A DNA stretch of 64,000 bases, from contig NC_092872.1 of NCBI RefSeq assembly GCF_028372415.1, forward strand, positions 11,755,001-11,819,000. Reading direction: 5' to 3'. Every line of letters starts with the position of its first letter. Within the stretch, counting starts at the first letter, position 1. Below, piece by piece: positions 45,591 to 59,100 of the stretch. The position numbers were made by a program, and so were the translations under genes. Under the pieces are notes generated by a model. The model ran no database searches. It was not told where the DNA came from and saw only the letters and a list, made by a program, of their open reading frames with translations. Origin of the DNA: Notamacropus eugenii (lineage: Eukaryota > Chordata > Mammalia > Diprotodontia > Macropodidae).

Positions 45591-46605
45591 AAATAAACTT
45601 TTCTGTTTACTACCAGTGAGCGTGTTGTTTTGTTAGCTGTACTTTCAAAGCCCTTGCCCAAACCTCTTACCTATCAGTATCCGAGGTCAATTTGTTCTCC
45701 AGGTTTAGGCAGAGCTAAGCCCTCCCCAGACACAGAGCTAGGTTGGGCTGAAGGCAGCAACAGAAAGCTGCTGTCTAAGGTTCCTTGAGAACTATATCTG
45801 TACAACTCTGTTGTCCCAACCAACTCAAGGAAGAAGTTACTTCCCATTTGAGAGTCTGTGACTCCCTGGGGAAGGATTAGTGACCACAGCCATCTATAAG
45901 GGAGTTTTTCTTTTTTAATCTGACGTAAAAATGGAAATTCATTAGATTACATTAATGTCAATTGTATTTGATCAAGATGCTTAACAGAACAAACATCATG
46001 GATTGATAGAAAACTATAAGCCCATCCAACCATCTATTGGTTTTTTTTAAATAAATTTTTTTTTTCAAATGAAGATATGCTTTCTCTATCTCCCACCTCT
46101 GAGGAAGTCAGAAAGATAAAATCACTATTACAAATACCTATACTCAAAGCAAGACAAATCCTTTTCCTGGCCATATCTAAACGGAAAACTGAGGAAAAAA
46201 TTATGTCTCAAACTGCACTCTGAGTCAATCACTTATCAGGAGGTGGGTAGCTTTGTTTCATCATAAGTCTTCTGGAATCATGGTTGGTCATTATGATGGT
46301 CAGAGATCAGACAGAAGAGTTTTTCAGTTCTGGCTGTCTCCTGGATCAAACCACAGCAGCTGAGGGAAACACTAAAGAATCTGTTTCAGAGCTTTAGGAC
46401 TATATTGTGCAAGGCTCCCATGAAGTCAGGGGGTTAGGTTCAACCATGTCTGTCCCTGAGTCATTCCTAAAGTTCTTAAAAGGAAGTGGCCAACTGAAGT
46501 CCCTTTGGGATGAGGAAAGTACTTCAGAAACACATGGCATTTTCTCCCTTTCTTATAACAGAAACAAGAGCAGGCAAAGGAAAGAAATGGCAAAAAATCA
46601 TCAAG

Positions 46606-46795
46606 GAGAGATAGTAAGGTAGAGGGGTTAAGTGCATTTAACTTCAAGTCAAAGGACTTGGATTTGAAACTGAACTTTGCCACCCATGACCTGCCTGTGT
46701 GACCTTGAGCAAGTCCCTGGACCTCATTTTCCTCACATGTAAGAAATAAAGCCATTCTTAGTTCCGCCATTCTATGTTGTATGGTCTCCTCCATT
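46606..46795 (+). repeat. THER/MIR-type SINE
   Basis: GACTTGGATTTGAAACTGAA, TGTGTGACCTTGAGCAAGTC and CTGGACCTCATTTTCCTCAC. Confidence 0.75.
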
Positions 46796-46799
46796 GATA

Positions 46800-49390
46800 T
46801 GACTCCAGTTTAGAAAATCTGAGGAGCTACTCTGCCCTGCCCCCAGGCTGAGGACCACAGCTTGGCCAGTCTAGGCCCTTTCATAAGCAAAAGGGACTGA
46901 AAGTGCCCAGACTCGCTAGAAAGAATCCAGTTGGATATTTCAAACCTTTTTGGTTTCATCTTGTATGTTTTGGGATTTTTTTGACAGCCCTGGATTTAGA
47001 ACCACTTTATTCAGACCTGAGGAGCCTATAGACTCTCCAGGTCAAGGAAAACCTAAACTCAGGAGAGGAAGGGCAGGACAGTTCTGGCTAGTCAGTGACT
47101 ACGGTTAGTCTGTTCATAGTTAAGTGCCTATTTCTGTTTTGTAAAGGTTCAGGTATTTTTGTCATAACAAACCTTTTTCCAAAATAGAAAGAAGCAATGT
47201 GTGAGAAGGGGCTTGATCCTAGTTCTGTTCACCTAAGTCATCTTTCTACTCACTCCACCATACTGCCTCCATTAGCACACTGAATTTATCATCTGATAAC
47301 CTTCTCATAAAAGAGCAAGAGTTCTTGAGACCTCAACTTGACTCCTTGGGACACTGGTTACACAAAGAAAGGCTGAGGGTGGGGGGGGATGAACCAGCTC
47401 ACCCCATTCAGACACCAATCTCTTATAAACACTATCCTGGCAAACAGAGTAGTTCAAGCCTCCAGGAACCTTTAGAAACCTTCCTGGGTAATCAACTGGC
47501 TCTGCTCTCCCCCTAATAAAACTTAAGTAGAAGACATGAGAGACCAATCAAAATCAGCATTGTAAAGAATTTACACTCATATTATGCATTAAAGTTTGTA
47601 AAGGAATTTAAATACATTATCTCATTTGATTCTCACATGTCTGTGAGACAGGCACGACGTGTTGGCATTCTCATTTAAATCCGCAAGTTTGAGCCCTAAT
47701 TGAATGAACTCACTGAATGACTCATGCCAACTCCCTTCCCTCCTGCACCCCTATCTGTAAAAAATGAATAATGCTTGTACTTTTACCTCAAAGGATTGTT
47801 ATGAGGAAACCACTAACTTAAAATACTTTAATGGAGCCCTATTTTATTGATGAGAGGAAGAAATCCCAATACTAGAACACTTGGACCTCAACCCATTCTT
47901 ATATCCGGTGTGCTTTTTGTCTATGTCTTTCCACACATCTTCCTGAAAGGGTTTCTGTGAGATGCTGGGACTTTCTATAAAGTGGGAATAAGATGAGACT
48001 TGCACTGACCATACCTCCTCATAGGGCCAAGATAAAGGACTTCAGAAGCATAAACTGTCACTGCCACCCATCCTCTAGGACCCACTCCAGCATTCCACTT
48101 TCTTCTTCCTCTAAAATACTACAGAACTTCTTGCCTATCTCCACCATCTTGCACTTACTGCATGACATGTACTATAAGTGATCTTACTCTTATTTATTGT
48201 CTCTTTGCTGAGATGGATGGCCCAGGGGTAAGGGATGCTATCTCTTCTAGCCTCTATTGAGTTAGGCAAATAGGAGATTTTAGACATAGTGAAGAGTTAA
48301 CAGAGAATAAGCTCTAAAGTCAGGCACACCCACATCTCTGTGATTAAAGAGTGGAGAGGAAGCTCTCACATGTCTGCCTCCCCTCCACCCATCAATCCCA
48401 AGTCAGGGCTTTGTAAGCTGTTGGAGCCTACTAGCTGTTTCCCCTTTCTAGCCAGGAAAAGTGACAGGTACATAGGTGGAATTGGCCTAATAGGCCCTAA
48501 GCCTCTAGTTTTCTCTCCTATAAAATGAAGGTAGAGATTCAATTAGATGATCATTTCCAAATCTAACATCATGTGATTCTGGCCTGGCAGGATTGCCTTA
48601 AATGACCCTCATCTTACAGTTGGCAGTGTACTCTTTAATTATAATTAATCCAGTGTTAAATATGCCTAGATTATAGGAATGGCCAAAAATGACCAAGCTG
48701 GAAAGGCTTCAAGTCATCAACGAGTTCAACCTACACATGGACAGAAATTCCCTCTGTAACATCCCTGGCAAGTGACCATCCAGCCTCCCACTGAAGCAGA
48801 ACCTACTATCTGAGACGGACAACCCATTTGACTTCTGGAAAGCTGTGTGAAATTATCCGCAAACTGAATAAAAACCTGTTTCCACATAATTTTCACCCAA
48901 TCATTATTCTATGCAGAAAAAATTTTTTCTTCCATAGCAGATCAGTTAGTTTTGCTGTTTAAATGTTCCTAATCTAGGATATTCATTTTATGATCACTGT
49001 CTCAAGGAGGCTGTGTGTGGATGATCCAACTCCTACTTCGAGAACTCAGTTCAGATTCACAACGGACAACTGCTTACCATCATTTTTGTCTAAAGTTTAT
49101 CTCATTATGTAATTTTAGGCCATGGATGAAAAAATTCCAAGAAGGGCTAGAAAATCATTCACTTCTTGAACTATAAGCCACATAATATGACTGACTACTA
49201 CTGTCTCACATGGACCTATGAAATACAAGGTATTCTTTCCCTTTTAGTTCATATCACTGTAATGCCACCCATAACAAAGTTGGGAAGTCAAACTCATAAT
49301 GTCTTGGTTCTTAAAGCTTTGGTTCATTTGGTTCTTAAAGCTTTTTTTTTTTTTAACCAATTAATTTTATAGGTGAAGTGTAGGCCAAGT
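46800..49390. other. Intergenic sequence between NRADD and SETD2
   Basis: Convergent intergenic stretch. A THER-like patch lies at about 47560-47720 (TACATTATCTCATTTGATTC) and a degenerate SINE at about 48300-48580. The rest holds nothing I recognise. Confidence 0.45.
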
Positions 49391-49402
49391 TCTTTAATTG
49401 AT

Positions 49403-50112
49403 TTTATTTTAATTTTTTTTACATAAAAAGTTCAGTAAAAATTGGATAAAGTAAAATGATTTTAAGCAGTAAAATCAATCTTATCAACATAGCATGAGGC
49501 TAACCAGAAACTTAGAGGTAGCCTACTCTGTAATATTTACATGATAACAGATTAAACCTTGCAGGAGAACCCAAACTATCCTTACAAAGTGTTCCCGTGA
49601 TCTTAGCACGCATAGTCTAAAAGCAAAAACAAAAACAAACAAAAAAAAAAACCCAAAACAAAACGAAAACAAAACCCAGAAAAAAATATTTATCAATATA
49701 TTCACATATACGTTAAAATATAATACAGATTCCCCGGCACGTGGGGTGGGGAGGAAGGGGTGCGCATGGGTCAGTGCGCTAACAGCACCGCCAAGTAGGA
49801 GACCCAAGTTAGAGAATCGGGGTCAGGCCTAGAATACATTGAGGGGAATAGCCTCTCTCCCAGGTTCCTGACAGTCTTGGCCCACCTACCCCAGTAGCAT
49901 ATCGAAACTGTGGCCTCGTTTTGTCTTAAATGGAATATGGTTTCTTTACTTTGCATGACTCACAGGGTTCAAGTGCCAAGAGTCATCAGTGGCAACAGCC
50001 CTGACAAGGTTGTAGGAAATGGGTTGGAGGGGCCCATGGACTTCTCTCATTGAGTTAACTTTTTCCTTTCTGTCTTCCCACTCTAAACCGCTTTTGCTGA
50101 CCCATTAAAAGT
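49403..50112 (-). other. SETD2: SETD2 3' UTR with poly(A) signal
   Basis: The minus strand reads from the stop to TTAAAATAAAATCAATTAAA near 49410. The hexamer AATAAA sits at 49403-49408. An oligo-pyrimidine tract lies inside (A-rich on the plus strand at 49625-49680). Confidence 0.75.
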
Positions 50113-53100
50113 TTATTCCAAGTCTGTGTCTTCTTTGGGTTTGTAAACAGTCCCAAACTTCTGCATGTACTTTTTGATGTACTCCTTTGTTTTGTGTTTC
50201 ACATTCTCATTGCACTCCAAATCTTCAGGGTTCTTACAGTACTTCAGCTCCTTGTTCATGACACCATGAGTCAGCTATGTGGAGTGCCCATCCCAAGGAA
50301 AAGGAAAAAGGGAACAAGAAAGACCATGGTAGATAAATCAGTGTGGGGGTAAGCTGACACTGGGACTTAATCCTGCCATCTAAAGCCACCTAAGAGTATA
50401 AGATACATTCTTCATAAGGCCATTGTACCAAATGAGGGGGCACTAGAACAGGCAAAGTGGGGGGAAGTGTATAGATATTTTTGCCACTGCCCTAAGGATC
50501 CTGAAAAGTTTATAAGGTGGCTTATGAACAAAAAGTAGACTGTCTAGTGCTACTCACATCTGCCAACAAGCAAATGGGTAATTGAAGAGGGGAAACCCTT
50601 CCCCCCGCAGAATTCCTAGGGATGGCTTTCAATGACATTTATATGAAGCCCAGTTGCTAGCAGTTGTCAGCCAATTCTCTCCTTCCTTGGGTACTCAAAA
50701 GGGGAAACTGTCTTATACTCTCAATCAAAGTTGCCAAAGGCCACCGCACTTTTGGTATGAATGATATCCTTTAGGCCTACCCTGAACACCCAAACTCAGT
50801 GAAATGGGGAAAAATTGGGGATCAAGGACTAGGGATTGCGAGAATACCTTTCGGGCTAGATGCTTGAAGTCTTCAGTAGTGGTTATCCTCCCCACTTTGC
50901 AGTCAGGTTTCCGATAAGGATTCAGGCACTGCACAATGAACTGGGACATCTGTGATAGGAAAGGAACCCAACAACTGTCAACCCAGGAAGTTAACTATCC
51001 AGATATTCACAGAGTTATGTGAAATTAGGTAAAAATCTAGTCCTTCAAAAGGCTGAAATATAGCCATGAAATAGAAATTCTTGGGTGATTTTACCTTCTG
51101 GTCCCCTCTATTCTGAGAGAGAGTGTGTCCTTATATATTTTTGAAACAGAAAGCAGAACTGATGACCTAACTTCATAAGCTTTGATTACATCCTCACCTC
51201 TTTCCTGAACACTTCTTTGCTCTTCTTGGCCAATTCACTTGAGGTATCTGCTTCTGCGGTTTTGGGTTTTTTGGAAGACTAGACAAAACATAAAACACAA
51301 CATGGCATTCATAAGAAGCTGGCTCAAAGTTCTTTTGAAAAGCAATTACTGACTTAAAATTCTCCCTATGTATATCTTGTGGAGATCTTGTAACTGGTCA
51401 CATCCCTTTATTTCCAACATGTAAATTAATTGAAAGATGCAGAGGGCTACACATGACACTCAACATGTGTTGCTCACACCAAGTAAATTTGTGAAGAAAA
51501 AAATTCAAGTAAAGTGAGATATATAGCTATTCAACATATGATTTCCAAGACATTTGGTGTTGTCAGGGCCTAGAGGAATTTGCTAAAAATAACCAGTACA
51601 GAGTTTCCTAGAAAAAGCTAATCTGACTTTAAAGTCTACTCTCAATGGTATTAACATTTGGGGTTATTAATTTCCAAATAGCAGATCTGCTCCTCTCCTA
51701 GGTTTATGAGTAAGACAGAGCTACTGAAGACCTGTCCTTGGATAAAGGTATAATTAAGAGCTATCCTTATTAAACTCATTCTCAGGTGAAGCTGAAAATT
51801 CCCACTTGGGTTCTAGGTCTTAAAATGAAAATGGAATCATAATTGGTCACTGAAGACATCTTTTAATGCCTCTCTACTATTATATACTTAAAACATCTTT
51901 GTCTCTTTAAAGTCCTATAAGCATGTTACTCCTCTCACATGGATTAATATCTACAACCTCCTTTCCAAATAAGTTACAGTGCACTTCACATAAATATCAT
52001 CCAGCCTGAATGTTCTAATAAAGCAGAAAGAATTATGTGGTGGGACTTTAGGAAGATGGAGAAACTAGCTACAAATTAAAGTGACATCCAAAGGTAGATA
52101 AGAAAACCAGTGGCAGTTTAATTAGAATGTATAAGAGGCATTGTCCCCTAAGCCATCATGGAATTATTACTGGCCAATTATACCACTTTCATACATGAAT
52201 AGCTAATTCTCCTTAAAAGGTTAGTCTTAGAAGAAGAGTAAGGTGCACTGGATTTAAGAATTGGCACATGCTAGAAGGAAACAGGCCTACCACCTCCTCT
52301 TAGTCACCTCCAATAAACCGTTCTTTTCCATGGGAAAAAAAAAAAGTAATCATGAGCTAGGTTCTTTGTACAAGTAGTTCATTCAGACAGGCCTAGAAGT
52401 GATTACTGATGGTTTATTTTTATATTGTTCTGCCCCTCGCAAATGCAGCGCTCCTTTTTTGGTGAATGCAGAGCTAAGAAAACAATATACACAAAATAAA
52501 TAGAAGGAACCAAGTGAACGCTGACAAATTACGAAGAACAAACATGAATTTGGAACTATGCTCAAAGTGCTATAAATCTGTGATCAAGCAATGTCTGTAT
52601 CCCAAAGAGATTTTTAAAAAAAGGATCTATATGTAAAATAATATTTACAAGAGCTCTTTTTATGGTGGTAAAGAATTGGAAACTGAATGGATACCCATCC
52701 ATTGGGGAATGGTAGAACAAGTTGTAGCACATGATTGGGATGGAATACCACTGTACTACAAGAAATGACCAGGAGGATGCTTTTAGAAAAACCTAAGACT
52801 TCAATGAACTTCTGAAGCAAAGTGAAGTGAGCAGGAACAGGAGAACATTGTACACTTAACCAAAACACTGTGTAATGATCAACTGTGAATATTCTCAAGC
52901 AATACAATGATCCAAGACAATTCTAGAGGACTTATGATAAAAAAAAAATGCTCTCTATCTCCAGAGAAAGAACTGATGGAGTCTGAATGCAAACTGAAGC
53001 ACACTTTTTTTTTAAACTTTATTTTTCTTAGTTGTTCATTTATTTGGGTATTTTTGGTCTACCTTCTCTTTCACAACATGACTAATATGGAAATATGTTT

Positions 53101-56100
53101 TGCATGACTGCACATGAATAACCTATATCAGATTGCTTGCTGTATCAGGCAGGGGAGAGGAAAGAAAGGGAGAGAATTTGGAACTCGAAATTTAAAAAGT
53201 TAAAAATTATTTTTACATGTAATTGAAAAAAATAAAAATATTTTAAAACAACCACAACAAAGAACAAGCATGCCCCCAAAGAAACGACATGAGAAAATCA
53301 TTCCAACCCCACTTCTTTGCAAAGATGGGAAACGTTAGACATTTTCAGGCTTTTTTGATGTATGTAGTTTTACTGTCCCTTATTTCTTACATAGGATGAG
53401 TAAGAGAACCCTAGGAAGGATACTAGGAGAAATTCTGATGATGTGAAAAACAAAAGATTCCAATAAAAAATTTTTTAAGTGCTCCCAGCATTAGAAAAGG
53501 GACAAAGATAATATGAAAAATATCTTCATTTTTTTAGGAAGTTACAGTGGTAATCAGTAAGATCCATAAATTAATAGATAACAAAGAAATCAAGTGTAAT
53601 GAAACACCATATAACTTCTGATCTTAACCGATTATTTCACTTTGTCAAAAAGAGATTAGGAATAAAAAAATTCTATAAACATAATTTTAGTAGGAATCTG
53701 GCTAGGTAGATGAGAAGTCAAATAATGTAGAAGTAACCAGAAGCTGAACTCCATACCAGCAGTAGGTTGGATCACCATAAGTACATTTGTACTGCCAAAG
53801 AATCTGGTCTACATGTGGCAACCTGGAACTGAAAACACTCAGATTGTAACTATAGGGGCCAGGCTTCTAGGTAAAAAATCTGGGCTTTGGTAATAGCAAA
53901 GGGCATCATGGATGCAAAAACAACACTTAGAAATATAGACAAGCACATACTACACAGATCTTGGGGCACATGATAACAAAGTGTCATGTCCTGTTCAGGA
54001 TATAACTGGAGTGTTTATATTCTAAAAGTAGGGAAATTAACATTGCTGCATAGTCAATTTTACTACGTTTCTAAAGCAGTCTCCAGTTAAAACATGAAAC
54101 TACTATTACTATTCTCTATCAACGAGGGTCAACGTAGTATTACGGGTTACAGAAATTTTAGAGGTGAAAAAGATGTGTTAGAAAATAAGAAAGAACACTG
54201 TTTTCTGGAGTCACAAATTCACAATTGTACCTTCTATGAAAAGAGAGGTGAGGAAAAGCCCCCAAAGATGGTTGTAAATTGAGACCTCCAGTAGGTACCA
54301 CTTAGTATTTATTTAGTCCTCCACAGTCAAGTATGTGCTGGCACAGGGTAAAAATGACACTGGGGAGTCTCTCTTCTTACTGTTGACAGACCATGCTACA
54401 AGGCAATTCCAACATTTGTTCTATAGAGATCAAGGCTCCTGAAGGTTATTCCCGTCAGTCTTCAAGCTCCCTAATTAATAAGCAATTTCATATGAGAATT
54501 TTTTTCAGGAAGAAAATATTTAACTGTAGACCTTCATGTTACAGGGTAGAACCTAATTTGAATCTTGAAGAGATCAATTTATAAAATGAAATCAGACGAT
54601 TTAGCACCCTGGTCTCATCATACAGCATTTCTAACAATGGACAGTACTTATATGTCAAGGCCTTTCAGGTAGTTTGTTAAAATTCATCCTCAAATATCCT
54701 TTTCATATAAGGAGGCCAGGATGGGGGTAGACAAAATGTAAGGATTCTCTTTGACCCCAAACCTTTGCTTTCTAGCTGCTAAACAGAATAATATGGATAT
54801 TAAATGTGATTAATTTGTGTATGTGATATGTTACATAATTTTAGATCTATGCTTCTAATCTAGAAGCATTAAGAACCTGATTCCAAGCTCTAACATACTA
54901 TGATCACAAGAAACATTTGGTAAGATGAAATGGAAGAAGTGCATCCAAATGTTGCTTCTGCCATTCAGAGCTGTCTTTAGCTTCACGTATGCACCATGGA
55001 GACTCCCACTATTTACTTCAGATTATTGTACCCACCAAGTATTTGGAATCTTTCAAGTTGTTTTATATTATTTACATTATAATATATATTCACATATATA
55101 AAAAGGTAAGATGGCTAATACAGATATTCTGCATGACTTTACATTTATAATGGGTATTATACTGCTTGCCTTCTCAATGGAGGGAGGATTTGGAACAGAA
55201 AATATAAAAAAAAATTTTTTTTAGAGTACGGATGTTCTGACATAGGGAATGGCTGGCATAATTCCTAATATTTGAGGAGTCATTGGTTATTGTATAATTT
55301 TACACTATACTACTCTTGAAGGTATTTGGCAAAATTTAAAGTTAATTTGGAGTTCATTTTGTTCTAGAATAAAAAAACCACACCTATAAACTTTTCAAGA
55401 ATAATTCTTTAGATACATCTCAACCAGATGTCAAAAAGCAGTATATTAAGATGACTACTTCGGCCCCATTTTCCCTATCAGTAAAATGACAGAAATGGAC
55501 TTAGTGAACAAAGGTTCCTCGCAAGTGAAAAATTCTTTAATCTTGTATATTGATAATGGCTTCAGTACACTTAAAAAAAAGAAGACTGATTACAAGGGAA
55601 GAAGATGCAACAATTGAGAAGAGAATAGTTCAAAAGTAGTAACAAGTTTTGACAACTGCTTAGATTTAGGGACCAATTCAAGACGATTCCTAGATGCCAC
55701 AAGAGGCTAAAAAGAGAAAACACTGCCAATTAAAACACAGTAAGGATCACGACACCCCAAACACTGGACGGGCAAGGGCCAAGTACTAACGATCAAGACG
55801 AGAGTCCAGGCATCAAACCCACTAACTCATCTCCTAGATTCTGGAGCATTTCAAACGACATGTTTAACCCAACCACAACATTCTTAACTGGATACTCATA
55901 CTTTAAATACCTGGAGCTTTTATAAAATTGATAATTAAATGTTAGAGGACATGGTGAGGCTGGAAACTCCTTCACTACATAAGCCTAGTCTGGCTTTTGA
56001 TTAGAAACATACATACATATGTGAGAAACAAAAGGAGGAATACTGTTTCCACAGGATTAACACTACTTCCAGCTTTTCAGGAGTGAGAGGAGTGACAACA

Positions 56101-59100
56101 GGATGTCAGTCAGAGAGGACTGGTTCCAATCAGAGCTGTGACCTACAAGAACCAGGCTTCTGATCAAGTAAAAGGTCAGAAGTCTGTATGCATGCTTAAT
56201 GAGCTGTTTAATATTATCCACCACACCCCCAGGACAGAGCAAGCTAATTTAAATGCGCATGTGATGCCTGACAGGGGAAGGAGAACATATCAAGGAGAAG
56301 AACAAGAAAGAGGAGGTTCAGGAAGTTGCATTTAACCAATGAGGAACAAGGGGGAAATCTGAATCGGGAACAGGAAATAAATAGCCTTGTATTGGCCTTA
56401 GCAATTGTACTCCTTTAGGAGTTACACATTCAAAAGTAATGTAAAATAAAATGAGAGCTTTCCTGGCTTCAATGAGTATTGTTCCTACATACAATCTTTG
56501 ACTAAATTGTATTTTACACATACACACCCTCAGAAAGTGTAATACTGTGATTTCTAAAAGTATCTTTATAACTAAAAAAAAATCTGCAAAGCTAATATGC
56601 TCTACTTAATTTTTTTAAAGGTATTGCTAATAGAACATATTTTATTTGCTCAGACTTCCAGTTCTTTGATATGTCTTTTAGGTCTGCTCCTATTTAGTTT
56701 GAAGCTCTACATTCTGAAAGGGGGAAATTTATAGCCTACTACATAGAGGCAGACATACATTTCCAAAGCTGTCTAGGAATATATAACAATTCTCTTAAAT
56801 CTAAAAGGGGCTGGGGGTGGGTGGACTGGATAATTTATGATCCCAAGATCCCTAAAATTACTGTTAGTTTAGATTCAGTGCAAATAAAGACACTGCTTGT
56901 TATTCTGGTTATTCATCCTTATTAAAACATCACCACTTAGAAACTAACTCTGCATTCCATGGGGTTGCAAGTTTGTTATACAAGAATAAAGTCCAATATC
57001 ACAGCTTGTGTCCCCTGGAGTAATTTCTTGTCTCTATCTCACTTGCTCCATGTTCCTGCTTTTTTATCTTTTCACTGAAGGCTGTTGAGGAAGTAACTGG
57101 CCCAGCAAGCAGTGACTAGGATTTGTTCTACTATGACTTTTCCAGGTGGAGTTAAGCCTGGGTATGGGGCAAGGGAACAAGCTGCTAGTCGGCTTCTGAT
57201 CCAAGTTTTGTTTTGTTTTTTTTAATCCTGCCCACACCTAGCCAACACCTCCTCCTCCCCCCAAAGGCACCAAGGTGCAGTAAGAGGCAGGATGGTACTG
57301 TTGCTTTGACTGTGTTCATTCTGCCATCTTCCATAGGTGTAGAATGCAACCTAAGGCAGCTACTGGTTTATTTTTCTCCGTATTTCCAGTACCAGACAGA
57401 ATATGCATTCAATAAATGTTTATTAAATTGAATCAGCTTCAATAACTAGTCTAAGCTCAAAATATGACAAAGAATGGGAATCTACTGTTTCAGATGAGCA
57501 ACAGGAAATGCCAAGTAACTTACGTATAGTATTATGAAGTGACCACAGTAAAATGCTAAAAAAAAAGTATTGCCTTAATGGGGGTGTATTCTGTACAAAG
57601 TAAGTAATTTTTAGTTTTGGTTAGAGCAAAAAATTGAATCCATATTTTGAACATATAGGTACAAGAACCAAATGATTTAATGTGTGGCATTCAGAACACC
57701 AAACAAAAATATAGTTGTAATTAGTTTCACATCTGATTTTTTTTGCCCACATCAGCATGTGAAAAAAAGATTCAAAAATATCTACTCCTAGCAACCACTT
57801 TCTAGGGCCAGCATGAAAAACAGAAACCTGGAACCAAAAGGCCAAAATTCCCATTTATCCTAAGAATGCCCCTAAAGGGGAAAAAGGAGGAGAGGGGAGA
57901 AGAAAGCAGTAACAAACTGCTGTTAATATCCTGCAATTTAAAAGTCAACACTTTCTAAAGGAATAAAGGGAAAAAAAAAAAGCTTGTGCGGAAACTTTTC
58001 AAGGGAACGACCATAAATGAAGAACCAGGTCTGGCAATCTCAACAGAACACGCCTTTAAAAAAATCCAGCAACAAGACAATCTATTTTTTAAAAATTCTT
58101 TTCAATATCACTGGGAGAGGAACAGAGGGAGATAGAATTAAAGCATAAATGTTAAGTGAAATATTAGTAGTACCACGCACTGGTTGATGAATCAAAGCTC
58201 ATCCACTCTACTTAAAATTCTAACCAATTCTCTTGAGTCATGCATGGAACACACTCATGCAACTCAGCGCTGTTTCTACAATCACTGACAACAATCATTG
58301 CCTTTTCTAAAAGGAAAAGGGGCCATGTTTTACTAATCATTTTTTTAACTCAGCACAGAGCTCTTTCTCCTAAAATCTTACCTCTTTCCAATTTCCCTAT
58401 TTTTGCTAAAGGCACCACACTACCCTTTCAGTTTACCAGGTGCATAACTTTGGCACAATCCTCATTTCCTCACTCTATGCGTTAACCAACTGTGAAATCT
58501 TTCTATTTCTATCACATCTCCAGCACTTGATAACTTCTCTTTATACACAGCTCCTTACCTTTGTTCAAACCTTTACTTCCTGCCTGTATTACTGCAAAGG
58601 CCAAACTGGTCCTCCTTGCCTCAAATCTCTACTTCAACCATCTTGCACACTGCTACCGAACTGATTTTCCTTAAATAAAGATCTATGTTCTTCTCCTACT
58701 TAAAATTTTATGGGCTCTTTACTCTCTCTATGATCAATTATCAACTCCTCCGTGTAACTTTTAAAAAGACCCTCACAACCTGCTCTTCAATCTTTCCAAG
58801 CTCCCTGGATATTATTCTACTCTTAAGTCCAGGCCAGCTGACCTCCTCCCTGCTCCTCACACAAGATATTCCCATCTCTAGAATGTACAAAATCCCCAGC
58901 TCTACTTCATGGAATTCTTCTGTTCAAGAAGCAGCTCAAGTATCATGTTCAGCAAGGAGCCTCTCTCGGCTCTCCTCCCCTGTCAGTGCTTCTCTTCTCC
59001 AATTATCTCTTACTTAACTACGTTGTAATTATTCTCTTTATACTGATTCTGTACATACTTATATATGTTCTTATATCTCCCCCACTGAAAAGCAAGCTCT

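Noticed and set aside
49403-51278. CCDC12 as the minus-strand gene
   Set aside because: CCDC12 is a neighbour in human, but the exons encode the SETD2 SRI domain ending [10 protein letters not shown] and do not match CCDC12.
58685-59017. 110-codon frame in the SETD2 intron
   Set aside because: It lies wholly within an L2-type LINE fragment and does not match a host protein.
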